DNA from: Lobosporangium transversale
Lineage: Eukaryota > Mortierellomycota > Mortierellomycetes > Mortierellales > Mortierellaceae
Reading direction: 5' to 3'
DNA length: 64,000 bases
Assembly: GCF_002105155.1 (NCBI RefSeq)
Contig: NW_019029026.1
Span: 1 to 64,000, forward strand
The notes beneath the pieces were generated by a model that was given only the letters and a program-made list of their open reading frames with translations, searched no databases and was not told the DNA's origin. Positions 21,406 to 34,696 of the stretch are shown here, in pieces; within the stretch, counting starts at the first letter, position 1; the number at the start of each line of letters is the position of its first letter. The translations under genes and the position numbers were made by a program.

Positions 21406-22849
21406 ATGCCCAATTCTCCCACGCTTACGGAACAGCACCCTCTCCCACCCCCACTCACCAGAGCCAACTCGGTTGTCTCACTCTATCAGTCATGCCTCAA
21501 CCTGATGGAACGTTTGGCGGGAGTGCCCGATTTTGAGCAGTACCTGGATCCAGAGTTCTTGCAGAACATTCAGGCAGGGGTTTCCACCCTTACCAGCCCC
21601 AACGACCCAGTTTCTCAGCTCTGGACCCTTTTCCGCCTTGGCGCGCCCCTAGCCTGTATCTTCAACGGCCTCCGACCTAAGGAGCCCTTGAAGATCAACA
21701 ACAAAGACACCAATCTCACCAATATCAATGCCTGCAAAATCCCCGTCTTCCGCTTCTTAGTTGCTTGTAGGCAGGAACTTCAGTTCAAGGACGAGGACCT
21801 CTTTACTATCTCTGAACTTTACCAAGATGATACCAACGGGTTTGTTAAGGTAAGAAGAGATAAAGAGGAAAGAAGTAGAAAGTTTCCTTAAGGGGGCCAG
21901 CTTAGCCACGCTCCAGATACCATTGATAGCAACGACGAAATTATAAATGGGATCAAAAGGAAGCACAGCAGAAGCAAACAATGTTGTCCCAGTCCACCCT
22001 CTATCCCTCCCTAGCTTTCTGTTTTTTTTTTTTTTTTCCTTCCCGTTCTCGCATGTCTTCTTTTCATTATATCATTGTATTTCCTGTCATCCGAAAGCAG
22101 ATACAAAGGAAAGAGTGAGAGAATGAATGAACCCTGGGCCCTATCATTATTCTTTACAACATATTGATTACCCATCTATCTTTAAAAAAAAAAAAAAAAG
22201 ATACACAGCATAACCGTACACATGCACATCACATTTATTTTTCCCGTTACAGGGACCATTAAAGAGCTTAAAGAGAGATAAAGTTGAACATTGACAAAAA
22301 TCAACACGATTTCACAAATGTATATAAACAGTGGGTCAATGCACTATTGATCCATGTGAGGAGGGGGTGAGGAGTGGAGATGCCGTCCCGTAACAAGGTA
22401 GTATGAGGGAAAGAACAAAGAGAGAGTGAAAGAGAGAGCAAACCGCTCGAATGAACGAATGGGAAAATGAGGAAGCAACACAATGGAAAGGAACAAGTAA
22501 AATAAACAAACAAATAGCAAGGCGTGTCAGTGTCCAGCTGATGTGCCCAATGCACCCATGGCTCACAAAACACGCCACGGACATGCCTTAGTATTGAGCA
22601 GAAAGGCACAGAAGGACGAACAGATGTGAAGCAAAAAAAATAAAAATAAAAAAATACAACGGATTGGAGCATGGCACCCAGACAAATGCATCCGGGAGAC
22701 CATGTAACCATGGCATTTTTTCTTTCCCGATATCTGTTTCCTTCCCATCCATGTCTCCCCATGTCTCCCCTCTTTTACTTTCCCCCAAACTTTCCTCACC
22801 TCATCCCTTTGTCCTCCCACTCCTTATATTTTTTTTTAGTCATCGCCTC

Positions 22850-22881
<32 letters not shown>

Positions 22882-25648
22882 CGTCTATCTTAATTTATCT
22901 TATCTTTCTACCCTTCTTTGCTTCTCCTGCTTTTTTTTTTTTCCCTTTCACAATCTATGTCTACTCTAACAATCAAAGCATGGAGTAAGGAAAAAAATGA
23001 GTGGGCCTAACCCTTTGTTTATTTTTTGAGCAACAGGGCCTGTTCGATTCCCATGTTATCCTACGCTTGCCTCCTTGCCTGACCCAACTTGGAGCTAAAT
23101 TACGGGTTTAGATATTCATCCACGTATACGCATTTTGCCATAATCATATTATGGTCTTACAATGTGTATCTTTTGAATGGTTGCACCTTGTCCATATCAG
23201 TGTTGAACACAAATAAGGTTCATTTTTTTTGGCACAGGCTATGCAAGCTCAGCCTTTTCCATTTTTTTGACCCTGTGTTAGCCAATTCCTATCCATCCTC
23301 ACCTGTTCCGAAGCCTTTAAGAAACAGCGTATAGCGTCACGTAAATGATAACACTTTACCACAAACCAATTCATAAAAAAAATTAGGTCATCAAAACTAT
23401 CAGTATGGTCTTGGATCGTATGGAGACGCAGGGTTTGCTCCATGCAAGGCAGTTCAAATGTAACTCAGATCCAGTCAGGCCTACAGATAACCGTGCTAAG
23501 GTTGTGAATGAGATCTTGGAAACTGAGCGCTGCTATGTTCAGGACCTTGAGAACCTGCAGGCATACATGCGTGCACTCCAATCAGACGGTAGCATAATCT
23601 CAGCCGAGACTATCCATCTCATTTTTGGCAATCTCAACGTTCTCGTGGATTTCCAGCGGCGCTTTTTGATTGCCATCGAGGCCAATGCAGCACTGGCGCC
23701 CCAGGACCAGAACTTTGGTCAAGTTTTTTCTCAGCATGAGGAGGCATTTGCAGTCTATGAGCCCTTTTGCGCTAATGTCAAAGCTGCCAGTGCATTGGTC
23801 GTACATGAAAATGAAAAGCTTCAGGTAAAGACGCAAAAAAAGAATGAAAAAAAGAAATGCAGAATAGAAGAGCAATTCTCCTCATCAGTCAGGTCTCAAA
23901 ATATCTTCTTTCTTTAGAGAATGAATCACCTACTGGATGCACAGCATGGGATCAACTCCAACCTTATCAAGCCAGTCCAGCGCATTTGCAAATACCCGCT
24001 CTTTATGCATGAGCTTATCAAACTGACAGATCCAGATCATCCTTACTATAGTAATCTGCTTGAGGGCCAAAATGCAATCAAGCGCGTTGCTGAGAAGATC
24101 AACGAGACCAATCGTAGACAGGACAATCAGGAGACTGCAAAGGCTCTTCAGCATATGGTTGCCTGGAAAGACGGAGAACTCGTATCCGACTTTGGCGCCT
24201 TGCTTCTACATGATACGTTACTCAACCCTCGCGGTCCACCCGATAAAGCGCTTGATGTCTATTTGTTTGAAAAAATCTTAGTCTGCTGCCAGAGCATGGT
24301 CATCCGCAGGAGACAGCCAAAGACGCTCGTCCGTGGCGCTAAACCCAAGCCCACACTGCATCTGAACGGACGGATCTACATCAACAATATCAAATCTATC
24401 CTTCCAGTCTCCAGTGCCGGCTCGTATGTCTTGCATGTGGTCTGGAATGTCGCTGCAGAGGAGTTTGAGCTGCGCTGCAGAAATGAAGACCAACTTAAAA
24501 AGTGGCACAGCGTCCTTGACAAGCTCGTAACTGAGGCCAATACTGAGCGCTCCAACACTGTGACCATGAACAATTATGTAGAGACTTCAACTCCTTCATA
24601 CGAATCATCATTCTTCCATGATGATGATGATTATCTAGAAGATGAATTGGAAGGTGATGATGATGAATATGATGAGCCACGTGGTTTTCGCAGCTACTCA
24701 CTTCCATTCGGGCTTTCATCCCAGGCAAATGGACAGGGAAATCGTTCTCGTATCAAAACGGAGGAAGGTTCAGTGCCACCGTCTAATGCTCGAACTGGTA
24801 GCAATGGCTCCGGTATGACTTTGCCGCCATTGCCTCGTACTGCCAGCAGCGCAAGCACAACGATGGGTGTCGTCTCTCCAGGAGAGTATCCATATTCTCC
24901 TCCAGCTTCCTATCCAGCCTCCCCCACGGCTTCCAACCCTCGAGGTTCAGGCAGTAGCGGTTCCTGGCAGAGACGAAGTAATGGGGATGGTCACTCGCCT
25001 CTGAATGATACCACGTCAAGTTTTCTGGGATCTGAAGAGCATAGTCAACCAATGATTAGAAACGCCTCTGCAGGTTACTTGTACAACACAACGCCTCCGG
25101 CTGTCCCTCCGGTGCCTCCTGTCCCTGGACCTCTTAGAGTTCGTGCGCTCAGCAGCTCCAATATTCATGCTTCTACCAATGTGCTTCCCACATGGAGTGA
25201 CATGCCAGAGCTGCCCACTCATCACCAAAAGTTTTCTAGTGGTAGTGGAGCTAATTCACCTACCACACCTTATCCAAGCAATGCCTATCCAACCGTTCAT
25301 GCCGTGCCTAGCGCACTTTCGATCCCAGACTCTGCTCGCATGCTACGTCAACATTCATCCTGCAGCAGTCTCAGTACCAATGGCGCGCCACAACTCCGAA
25401 TCAAAGTCAATTTTCAAGAGGACTCGTACCTGATTGTGGTCCCTATGCAAATCAAGTACAGTGAATTGATCGAGCGAGTAGAAAAGAAGATTAGACTGTG
25501 TGGCAGCCGCCGGTCCGAAACGCATCCTCTTCGTCTCCGGTACAAAGACGAAGATAATGACTATATCATTATGAAGGATGACGATGACATTTCCTTGGCC
25601 TTTGAGAGCTGCTTTACCGACGGCATCATGAATCTGCATGTCAGTTAA
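21406..25648 (+). CDS. CDC24: Rho guanine nucleotide exchange factor Cdc24 (activator of Cdc42)
   Basis: Exons 21406-21849, 23387-23824 and 23918-25648, all phase 0, give about 870 residues, close to the 854 of the yeast protein. Domains in order: CDC24 calponin-like N-terminal domain (about 15-148), DH exchange domain (about 184-360, with ILETERCYVQDLENL and LIKPVQRICKYPLFMHEL), PH domain (about 373-502, DFGALLLHD to KKWHSVLDKL), a disordered acidic then Pro/Ser-rich stretch, and a C-terminal PB1 domain (about 788-870) with the acidic OPCA motif DEDNDYIIMKDDDD. Cdc24 loads GTP on Cdc42 at sites of polarised growth; PB1 binds the scaffold Bem1. The start is the first ATG in frame. The first intron is 1537 nt, far longer than others here. 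Confidence 0.95.
21850..23386 (+). other. 1.5 kb intron 1 of CDC24
   Basis: Donor AAG|GTAAGA and acceptor ATTAG|GTC are phase 0, and the flanking protein is continuous in yeast Cdc24 (no missing domain). The intron contains poly-T (22851-22881) and poly-A (22183-22199) runs and CT/GA-rich segments. The antisense frames inside it look like low-complexity shadows. Confidence 0.7.
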
Positions 25649-27122
25649 GAGAAAGTCCGACGCTTTCTGTAAAGGGTTTTATAGCCTGTTCCCGCTGGTA
25701 CGGCTATTTTTATTTTATTTTTATTTTTATTTTTATTTTTATTTTTATTTTTATTTTAATTATTATTATTATTTTTTTTTTTTTTTGACATGCATGGGTT
25801 TTTGCAGGAGACAGGGACCGCCCCGGATGGGGATAGGGATATCGTTGTTTTGATTCGTGCCTCTTCTTGCTTTGCTCTCGTTCTGCATAATATTTAAATA
25901 TTTTTTTCTTTTCGATCTTTTTCTTCTTTCCTCCTTTCTTTCTTTTTCCTCCACTTTTCACGATGCCTCATTAAATCATCTCACCCCTTTTCCACCCTTT
26001 CCCTCCCATTAAGATCATCGCCATCCCTGGTATGACACCAAGTCGAAAAACACTATACCGAAGATGTTTATTCTCTCTCTTCCTCAAAACCATGTTGAAC
26101 TAGACATGTTACTGAACAATGGCTACATTTATCCATTTATTGCTTTATAGTCTCTTTCCTGGCTCGGTCTTCAAAATGTTTCGGCTCAGGATCCACCAGC
26201 ACTGACAGTGGCAAAAGTTGTCCCATGACGATATGATGCGATGATCCGACATGACTCCCATCTCTCTTTTCTCCGTTATGGCATCTGTCTTTTTTCTTTT
26301 TTTTTTTCTTCAGGACGATAACGACTCTTTATGACCACGAAAGCGAACGACAATGACCAATGATTGCCTTATGAAATCAAGAAAGGAAAAAATCAAAAAC
26401 AATACCAGAGGAATGAGCGGCGGTTACGTTGAGCATGAACAAAGACACAAAAGGAGAGTGAGCGCGCGTAGTCTTTTATTTCATCTTTTTCCTCTTTTCT
26501 TGATCAAGGGTTATGCAGAGGTTGCCCTGTGTTAGACAAAGGTTCAGACACTGTGATGATTCTCAGCATTAATTAATCCAGACTCGAAGGAAGGAAGAAG
26601 GAAAAAAAAAAAGATGGTCTGCTGCAGCCCCTCCTATTATTTCACTCAAGCCATATCTCTTCCCCTCTGGAGGACATTTTTCAAGCCCTTTGGTGTTCAA
26701 GTAAAAACGACATCAAGGGAACGATTCTTTTTTTTTCTGTAAATATGCTGACTTCAAGAGTTTGTCCAGACACCACTTCCCACGTTCTGACATCTCGGGA
26801 AAAAATCAGCAATGACACATCTTTTTTTTTTTCTGTTTTGTGCAACATTCACTCCCACAAAAAAAAAAAGAGATACCAGCACTTTTAATGAACCCCTTCC
26901 CGATGACTTTCCGCATCATGTATGACTATCATTCTTCACTTTTCTTGTAAATAAGTATCTCTTTTTGAGGAGCAAATAAAAGATACAGCCTGAAAAAAAT
27001 AAAAATAAAAATAAAAAAAAAAAAGCTTGCATGGAAGGATTGTTCAATGTTTCCTTCATGTGACAAATACGCATGATTTTATTTTGGCACCAATACTTCT
27101 TTTTTTTTTGTGGTCTTTTGGT
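25649..27122. other. Convergent intergenic region with hexamer repeat
   Basis: A TTTTTA-type repeat spans about 25706-25786. The rest is CT-rich or AT-rich with no recognised gene. The minus-strand epoxide hydrolase ends at 27123. Confidence 0.55.
25706..25786. repeat. (TTTTTA)n-type microsatellite
   Basis: About eight TTTTTA units followed by TTA units and a T17 run, just downstream of the CDC24 stop codon. Confidence 0.85.
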
Positions 27123-28910
27123 CTACAAAGATGCCTTATTCCTTCTCATGCTCAAGTCCTCCAAACAGTTTTTGAGGGCAGCGTTGACCTCGTCTGGTTT
27201 TTCGGTCATTACAAAGTGGCCAGCATCGATCATCACAGCCTTGAGATTAGGAACCGTATCTTTCATTTTCGCGGCCATATGGGGCTTCAAATAAGGGTCG
27301 TGCTTGGCTTGAATGATCCAGGATGGTAAGTGGATATTGGTGGTGGTGAGTCCAAGTTCATCTTCAAAGTTGATACGTGTTGTCTTGTAATAATTGAGTG
27401 GTCCACGCATTCCCTGGCGTTTATACTCTTGAAAATAATAGTCGATATCCTATTTTTTTTTTTTTTTTTTTTCAGTAAGTTTCTATACTGACAACATTTT
27501 TTTTTTTTTTTTAAGCTCAAAATTTACCTCTTGACCCATCGCTCCCATCTTACAAGTGTTTTCAATAAATTTGTCAATCTACAGGATTAAAAAAATTAGT
27601 CTCATCCTGTTTCGTCCGCAGAAACACTGTCTCTATTAGTATCAATACAACATACCATACTATTGAATACTGTAGCAGAGTTTGGGTCTGCAAATGCAAG
27701 TTGGTATTCGAATTCTGGAATTATTTTCACAATATCTAGATAACCCATATTTTTATACAATGTTAAATGGTTTGCATTAGTCTTGGAGAAAAAAAAAAAG
27801 ATGCCTCTTAGAAATCGGAGTTTTATACATTGCATGGAGTGGGATATTTATTTTACCTTCGAGTGGAATAAACTCAGTTCTTGGTGAATTAAACGGGGTA
27901 CAAATGCTGATAAAAAAAAAAATATAGATCAGTTTTTTTTTTTTTTTTTTTTTTTCATTTTTGTATGCTAACGGCTAGGACAAATGTTTGAAAATCATAT
28001 ATCTTTTTATACCTAATGATACCATGAAGACGGTTGGGATAGTAGAGACCAAATCTCCAGACAATAGCTCCACCCCAGTCGTGTCCGATAATCTAATAGA
28101 TACATGAACAGTTAAGGCGCGTAAAGATTAACTAACAACAGATAACAATTTTTTTTATCCTGAACACACTTACTGTCACTTTAGGGATGTTAAGCACGTC
28201 AAGAAGGCCTGCTAAGTGACCACACACAGTTTTCATCCCATACTTTTCTAGCTCCATTGGCGCATCCTAAAGCGCGGGAATATCAATCAAATATTATGCA
28301 TAGATGTTGAGAAAAAAAAACAACACACGAATTATATAGTTTACTTCTTTGAGGATTTCCATTACGCGAAAGCGCAAACGCAAGGACCATAATATGAAAA
28401 TACTCACGGTTTGACCATAACCTAGACAGTCAGGAGCAATGACACGATAGCCTAGTTTGGCTAGGAACTTGATCTGATGACGCCAACCGTACCAAAGATC
28501 CGGAAATCCATGAACGAGGAGCAGAGGCTCACCTTTGGGATCGCCTTCCTCCACGTAGTCTAATAAAGATATAATGTTAACACTTGTCCTTGAATAATGA
28601 AAAAAGGGTCTCTGAAACCTATTGTTGATACAACTTACGGTATCGATGTCCTGAGATCATTGCATATTTGTGCTGGAAGCTGATGAACAAATGAGATATC
28701 ACTGTGAGTATTTAACAACAATGGTCCTTCAAAGACAATAGCACATGCACAAATCTGGAAACAAACAAAAAGGAACAGAAGGAAGAGGAGAGTGTGGGAA
28801 TAAAATAATAACGTTGAGTGAGGCGAGGACCCTTTGTATGATGCTGTAGTCCAGATGCTCTGTGTACTATTCTTTTACCTTGCAGGGTCAATATGTGGAG
28901 CAGTTGTCAT
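27123..28910 (-). CDS. Soluble epoxide hydrolase-like alpha/beta hydrolase, nine exons
   Basis: Minus-strand exons 28910-28879, 28679-28639, 28559-28408, 28266-28174, 28092-28013, 27906-27857, 27735-27656, 27578-27528 and 27449-27123 splice in frame to about 301 residues. Family members add water to epoxides. The oxyanion-hole HGFPD, nucleophile motif GHDWGG (Asp111 by this model), the acid in KHDPYL (about 244) and the catalytic histidine of GHFVMTEKP (about 271) are all present, and lid tyrosines occur in NYYKT. No signal or membrane segment is seen, so it is probably cytosolic. Exon 7 must start at 27735 (DIVKIIPEFEYQ); longer reading upstream hits a stop in the joined frame. It is divergent from the SulP transporter gene. 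Confidence 0.88.
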
Positions 28911-29706
28911 TTTGCTTTTGTGTAATGGAGTGGAAGAGAGGTGTGTAAGATGGATGATGGTAAGAGAAAACAAGAAAAATAAATAGAAGGAAGAGTGAGG
29001 CATCGCATTCGATGTTAAAACAACTGTACGGGCCGATCGTCCGGACTTGACAACCACTCATCGGGCGGGCATTCTCGATCATTTGTGGCACAGATTATGA
29101 CCGTATCGTCATTCCTTCGTACAAAAGCGAGACAACCACTTTGCTTGCACTATTTGCAATCATTCGCGACTATTACACTCATTTCGAATAACTAATTGAC
29201 GTATTGACGTAGACAAAAAAAAATAGACATCTGATCTTCTTGCTCGGGTCTATTGGTGAGTCGAGAGCATCCATAAACTCATTTCCTTTAGGAAAAAGGA
29301 AAGCCTTTTGCTAAGAGCTAATGCTGATTATCAGCAAATAAAAATAAAAAATTAAATCAGCCGTTAGCCCAAATGTGCAATCTCCATGAAAGGCATAGCC
29401 TGTCTGGATGCTTATCGTGCTAAGCCCACTTGCATGTGTATTTGCCTTTGTGTACATTTGAATGTTTGCCCCGGAATGAGTCTGATGGTCTGAAAAAGTC
29501 CGGTCGAGTCTACCTGGCAATCAATGTCGTGCTTGCACCGATAGATATGCCCCACACAACTAATGACCTAAAGACATGTTACATGTTTGTTGGATGGCTG
29601 TGCACTTATCCTTTTTATTGATCCGCTTTGTTTTCTATTTTCTCCTCTTTTCGTCTCTGTCGTTACTCTCCATTGCACATCTTGCATTAACAACGACAGC
29701 GACATC
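28911..29706. promoter_or_regulatory. Divergent promoter region between epoxide hydrolase (-) and SulP transporter (+)
   Basis: About 0.8 kb separates the two start codons. No repeat or conserved block was recognised beyond CT-rich leader at 29620-29690. Confidence 0.45.
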
Positions 29707-31348
29707 ATGACGAGCTATAAGAGCTCTCATGCCTTTGAAGGCATTCATGCCAGCCGCACACCATTACCAAGGAACGCTGCTCATTCTCACTCTCACTCTC
29801 ACCTCAACTCTAATCTCCATGCCCATGCCTCGGATGCAAGAGACGTCCGCGGAAGGCGTTCCGACTCGATCTCGTCTAGCCAGCCCTTCGATTTCCCTTC
29901 TCTCACGCAACCACACTCTATTCCACACTCTATTCCACACTCATACTCTCAGACTGGCAACTTCTCCACGTCTTTTGTCCGTGAACAGTCTCTGGCTTTG
30001 GGCAATTTAGAGCGAGGAGACCAATCTTATGAATCAAAACCATTATCACCTGATGATTCCTTGGCCACACTTTCCAGCAATCAAGTTGGCAGCACAACAA
30101 CAGGTCCAACCTCCGGCACATCCACACTTGGCCAGATCGATACTCAATTGGAGCAAGATCAATCACTACACAATAGAAAAAGTAGACGTCGTGATGGTGC
30201 GGATAGAAGTCCACCCAGTGGCCTCAGTTTGCTTCTCAAGACCAAAGATCAGGACGATGATGACTCCACGAGCAAAAATCGGACCAATGAGGCGTATGCA
30301 GGCGTATGTGCTAGTGCAGGAACTAGTTCTGAAGCCGCATCCGAGTTAACTGGCAAGAGATCCAAGAGACAAACATCGATATCACTCCCACCAGCCCCTA
30401 TTGATACATCCTTGTCCAAGGTAAAAGGACAAACAATTTTGTTTTGCTTTTCCTTTTCCTCGGTATAATGTTCTTTTTGTTCTTTTTGTTCTTTTTTGTG
30501 TTCAACCCAAGTGTGCTTGTGCCCTATTTTTTTTTTTTTTTTTTTTTTTTAATATTTGATATCCTAAGCTCCATATTTTTTCCACTTCCTGGCAAGGGGT
30601 AATACAGAATAGTAAACTTCATGCCGATCAAAGACTAACTCTCTTTTTTGAACAACAGAAGGCGAACGATAACACAGAAAATAGGCTGGATCCGAAATCA
30701 AAACACCCTAGTGGAAAACTCCACACCTTCGGGAATGCAAATACCCCAACATCTGCGGCGGCAACAAAAGTGACGGGCTCAGTTGCGCCATCCTCATCTT
30801 CATCGTCTGCGATAGAAACTGAACATTTGTTGTCGTGTCGAAGCAACAGCGGCAGCTACAATACTATTACACCTGTGGGGGGAGGAGGGAATCATCGACA
30901 GCATGAGCATGATGAAGGGAGTTTTTCGTCGCTGTTGCATGAATTCCGTCACACACGGTGGACAAGTAAGATCATTGTACAAAAGTGTCTAGTTGAGCCC
31001 GTTGGCTATATTCCCGCGGTGATTCTCGGTCTTTTGTTGAACCTGCTAGATGCTGTATCGTATGGTAAGTGCACACTAACATAAGCATTCACACACATCT
31101 ACATACAGACTACAGACACAAACAGATGAACACCATCATAGCATATACATTGCCTATTCAACTTTTTTTTTTTTCCTGGGGATTGAATGAATCAATGAAT
31201 CAATTCAAGGTTTGAGTTTTAGGTTTTTTTTTTTTATGTTTCTGAATTGAAATTTTCCCCCCTGGCGATTGGAAACATGTGTAGAGGTCAAAAAAGACAA
31301 ATGATGCAATTCATTGTGGTGAAGACCTGCATTGAGCATTGATAACGA

Positions 31349-31379
<31 letters not shown>

Positions 31380-32884
31380 CACACAGATTCAAAGTGTGGG
31401 GAAGGGAAATATTTGTGCAAGATTGGGACACAGACATACAAAGAAACAAGACGCGTGTGATGGATTTACAAAAAACGCGATCCATCAAATACAATTGCAA
31501 ACATATTCTGATTGACTGATCCGATCTTTCATCTATGATCCTGGTGATATAGGCATGATTATCTTCCCGCTCAACCAAGCTCCGTTCCAGGCTCTTGGCC
31601 CTGATGGCATCTCCATGTTCTTTGTTAGCTGCGTGGTTTCACAGCTGGTCTATTCGCTCGGGGGAAGTGCCTTCAAGGGTGGTAACGGAAGCATGATGAT
31701 CGAGGTTGTTCCATTCTTGCACTTAATGTAAGCTTTTTTTTATCCTCAGCCCATTCTGACCTTGTCTTTTTGTCTTTGAGCCTGTGGATGGGCCTTCAAA
31801 CATGTGTCTCTTGAAATTGCTTACCGAATACCCCCGTATCTTGCCATACAGCTCTTGCATTTATGCATATTTTATCCATCTACAAGTATTTATTTACTCG
31901 TAAAACATTCCATCAATCTACAACTGTGTGACTCTTCTAGGGCCGAGACAGTCGTTGCTAGGGTAGGCGTAGAAAATCGAGATGCAGTCTTGGCAACAAC
32001 AATTCTCGCTTATGCACTCAGTACAATCATGACTGGCGCTGTTTTTTTGGCTCTCGGGTATTTCAAGGTAAAGAATTCGTTCTTTTCTGAGTCCACTGAA
32101 TTTCATAAATAATATACTTATTTCTGATGGATCCTGTGTTTATATAGCTCGGATCTCTTATTGCATTTTTCCCAAGACATATTTTGGTTGGATGTATTGG
32201 AGGAGTAGGTTGGTTCCTGATAGTCACAGGACTAGAAGTCTCGTCCAGAATGACGACCGAGCTGACCTATACATTCGAGACGTTCAAGTTCTTGTTTTTG
32301 AATGCTCATGTCTTTGCACTCTGGTCAAGCGCTTTTGGACTGGCGCTATTGCTCCGTGTTCTTCAGCACAAGATCCGTCACCCTTTCCTTGTTCCCGTCT
32401 TCTTCATGGTAGTTCCTGCTATTTTTTACGCTATTGTTGCCATTTGTGGATTCGAATGGGATATGCTACGTTCCAATGGCTGGGTTTTCCCAATGCCAGA
32501 GGGTGATGCACCCGGTTGGCAATTTTATAGTTATTTCAGTAAGTAATTATAATATTATATATTGATCGTCCTTTGTAGTTATGTCACATAGTTGGTCTTA
32601 AAGTCTGTTTTGTAACTTCTGTCTTTCCCCCTCATTCTTAGATTTGAAATTGACCAACTGGAGAGCCATTTTAGAAACAGTTCCTGCAATGTTGGCGTTG
32701 ACTTTCTTTGGAATTCTACATGTGCCCATTAATGTTCCAGCACTTGGCGTTTCGACTGGACATGATAATATTGATACCAATAGGGAGCTGGTTGCTCATG
32801 GATGGTCTAATCTCTTGAGTGGCGGCGTTGGCACTGTCCAGAGTATGGATTTCAAAAAGCTAATTTACTCCAGCCCAAAGTCTT

Positions 32885-32918
<34 letters not shown>

Positions 32919-34696
32919 GTGCTAATTTTATCCTGATTATTTCTATGGTTGCATAGATTATCTTGTGTATACCAACTCGCTATTATTCATCAAATCAGGA
33001 GGCGACAGTCGTGTGGCAGGAGTTATGCTGGCCATTGCGTCGTTGATTGTCTTTTTGATCGGACCATGGATTGTGGGATACATCCCTGTAATGGTGGTCG
33101 GATCATTGATTTTCCATCTGGGCCTGGATCTAGTCAAAGAGGCATTGTGGGACACCTGGGGTCTTGTTCATCACCTTGAGTATCTCACTATTGCGCTGAT
33201 TGTCGTGGTCATGGCAGGATTCGGGTTTGTGGAGGGCATTTTCTTCGGCATCTTATTAGCTTGTGTGTTCTTCGTGGTGACTAATTCTCGCAAGGAAAGT
33301 GTTCGTTACTCTTGCACAGGCGAGAGTGCCAAGAGTACGGTCCGACGAGTTTACAGACAACAAAAATTTTTGCGTCAGGTCGGACGTCAGATCTACATCT
33401 TTAAGCTGCAGGGTGATATGTTCTTTGGAACAATTAACAAGGTGGAAAAAGAGATCCAGGATGTCTTTTCACGTCGGCGCTGGGAAGTCAATCCTATCCA
33501 GTTCTTGGTGTTGGATTTCTCTCTCGTACGTGGCGTAGATTTCTCGGCTGCGGAAGGATTTGGACGGATTCGGAGAGCTGTTCGTGCTAAAGGTGTCTGT
33601 CTCGTATTATCAGGTTTGGACGAGGAAGACGAAGTTGGCAAAGCATTGCAGATGGTTGGTGTTTGGGGTGCAGGAGCAGGAGCAGGCCTTGGAGAGGGTC
33701 ATGGCCATGGCGCCAACTTTGCGGAAGATGGATTTGATACTCAGAGCTTTCCTGGATTGAGCGAGGCACTCGAGTTTTGTGAAAATTGTCTGCTGGAGAC
33801 ATACTACAGAACAAGGGAATCAACGTTGGAACTGGCGAAACGTAAGAGACTGATGGAAGTAGCGAACCAAGAGGACAGTGGTTTGCTCTCTCCAGACTCG
33901 GAAGCGACCCGCTTCTTTACAGAACAGATGCAGCACTCGCCAAGGAAGAGTCAGATTCTCGAAGCCGCAAGGGAGACTCTTCATGGTAAGGACAGAACAA
34001 GCACAATGGGTTTTATTTTATTTTACGTTTTTCGTGTTTGTGCGTAAAAGCAAGGTGATTACTAAAGTATTATCTGCTTCTACCGTTATGATGTACAGCA
34101 AATGAGCGCCCATATCCTCATCCAATCAATCTTCAACAACCTGTGCCTACGCTATTGGCAGCCTTTCATGACACGCGTGAGAACTCTACAGATTTCTTTT
34201 TGCGACTGAGCATGTACTTTGAGAGGAGGACAGTGTTGGCAGGGACGATTCTTTGGCGGCAAGGAGGAGCGCCGATCGATGGTCTATATCTGGTTGAAGA
34301 TGGAACTCTCCGCAGTATTCAAGAGTTCCAAGACAGCGGACTTGTGAGAAGAAGTGTGGAAGTTATTTTACCTGGCACGATTTCAGGAGAGATTGGGCTA
34401 TTCACTGGTAATAACCGCTCCTCGACCCTTGTGGCGGAGACAGATGGTATTCTGTGGGGACTGAGCCAGGATCGGTTCCAAAAGATGATCAAAGAAGATC
34501 CGGCCTTGGCAGTGGAGTTTATGCGCGTGGCTATGAGCTACTCTGCAGGTAATGAGCTAAATACATCAACTTTATGCTGGATTGCTTGGGATGATATTTA
34601 TGTATTAACATATTACTGCATTTTGTTCTTTTTTACCCTATACAAAATTTAGAACGACTCAATACAATGGTCGCCTATGCATTCAGCCTGAGTTAA
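29707..34696 (+). CDS. SulP-family transporter with STAS and cyclic-nucleotide-binding-like domains
   Basis: Exons 29707-30420, 30659-31064, 31553-31727, 31941-32067, 32148-32538, 32642-32842, 32957-33985, 34099-34548 and 34653-34696 join in frame to about 1178 residues. A disordered His/Ser-rich N-terminus (about 370 residues) precedes a SulP membrane domain with many helices ([62 protein letters not shown]). Next come a STAS domain ([34 protein letters not shown]) and a cNMP-binding-like domain ([31 protein letters not shown]). This order matches yeast Vsb1/Ygr125w, a vacuolar protein linked to basic amino-acid storage; sulfate or other anions are possible substrates. Introns hold T23-T27 runs. 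Confidence 0.9.

Noticed and set aside
22301-22820. Antisense frames of 80-150 codons inside CDC24 intron 1
   Set aside because: Composition follows the CT/GA-rich DNA (Phe, Ser, Leu, Cys runs), no splice sites or motifs, and the frames overlap each other in several phases.
23030-23060. tRNA B-box-like TGTTCGATTCCC
   Set aside because: The flanking bases cannot form a T stem, and no A box or acceptor stem lies at the right distance; it is inside the CDC24 intron.
27735-27835. Longer start for epoxide hydrolase exon 7 (TNANHLTLYKNMGY...)
   Set aside because: Joined to exon 6 in the required phase it gives a stop; the acceptor at 27736 yields the family sequence DIVKIIPEF.
29920-29945. Short repeat CCACACTCTATT in the SulP first exon as a regulatory array
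   Set aside because: It is coding ([12 protein letters not shown]) in a disordered N-terminus and has only two to three units.
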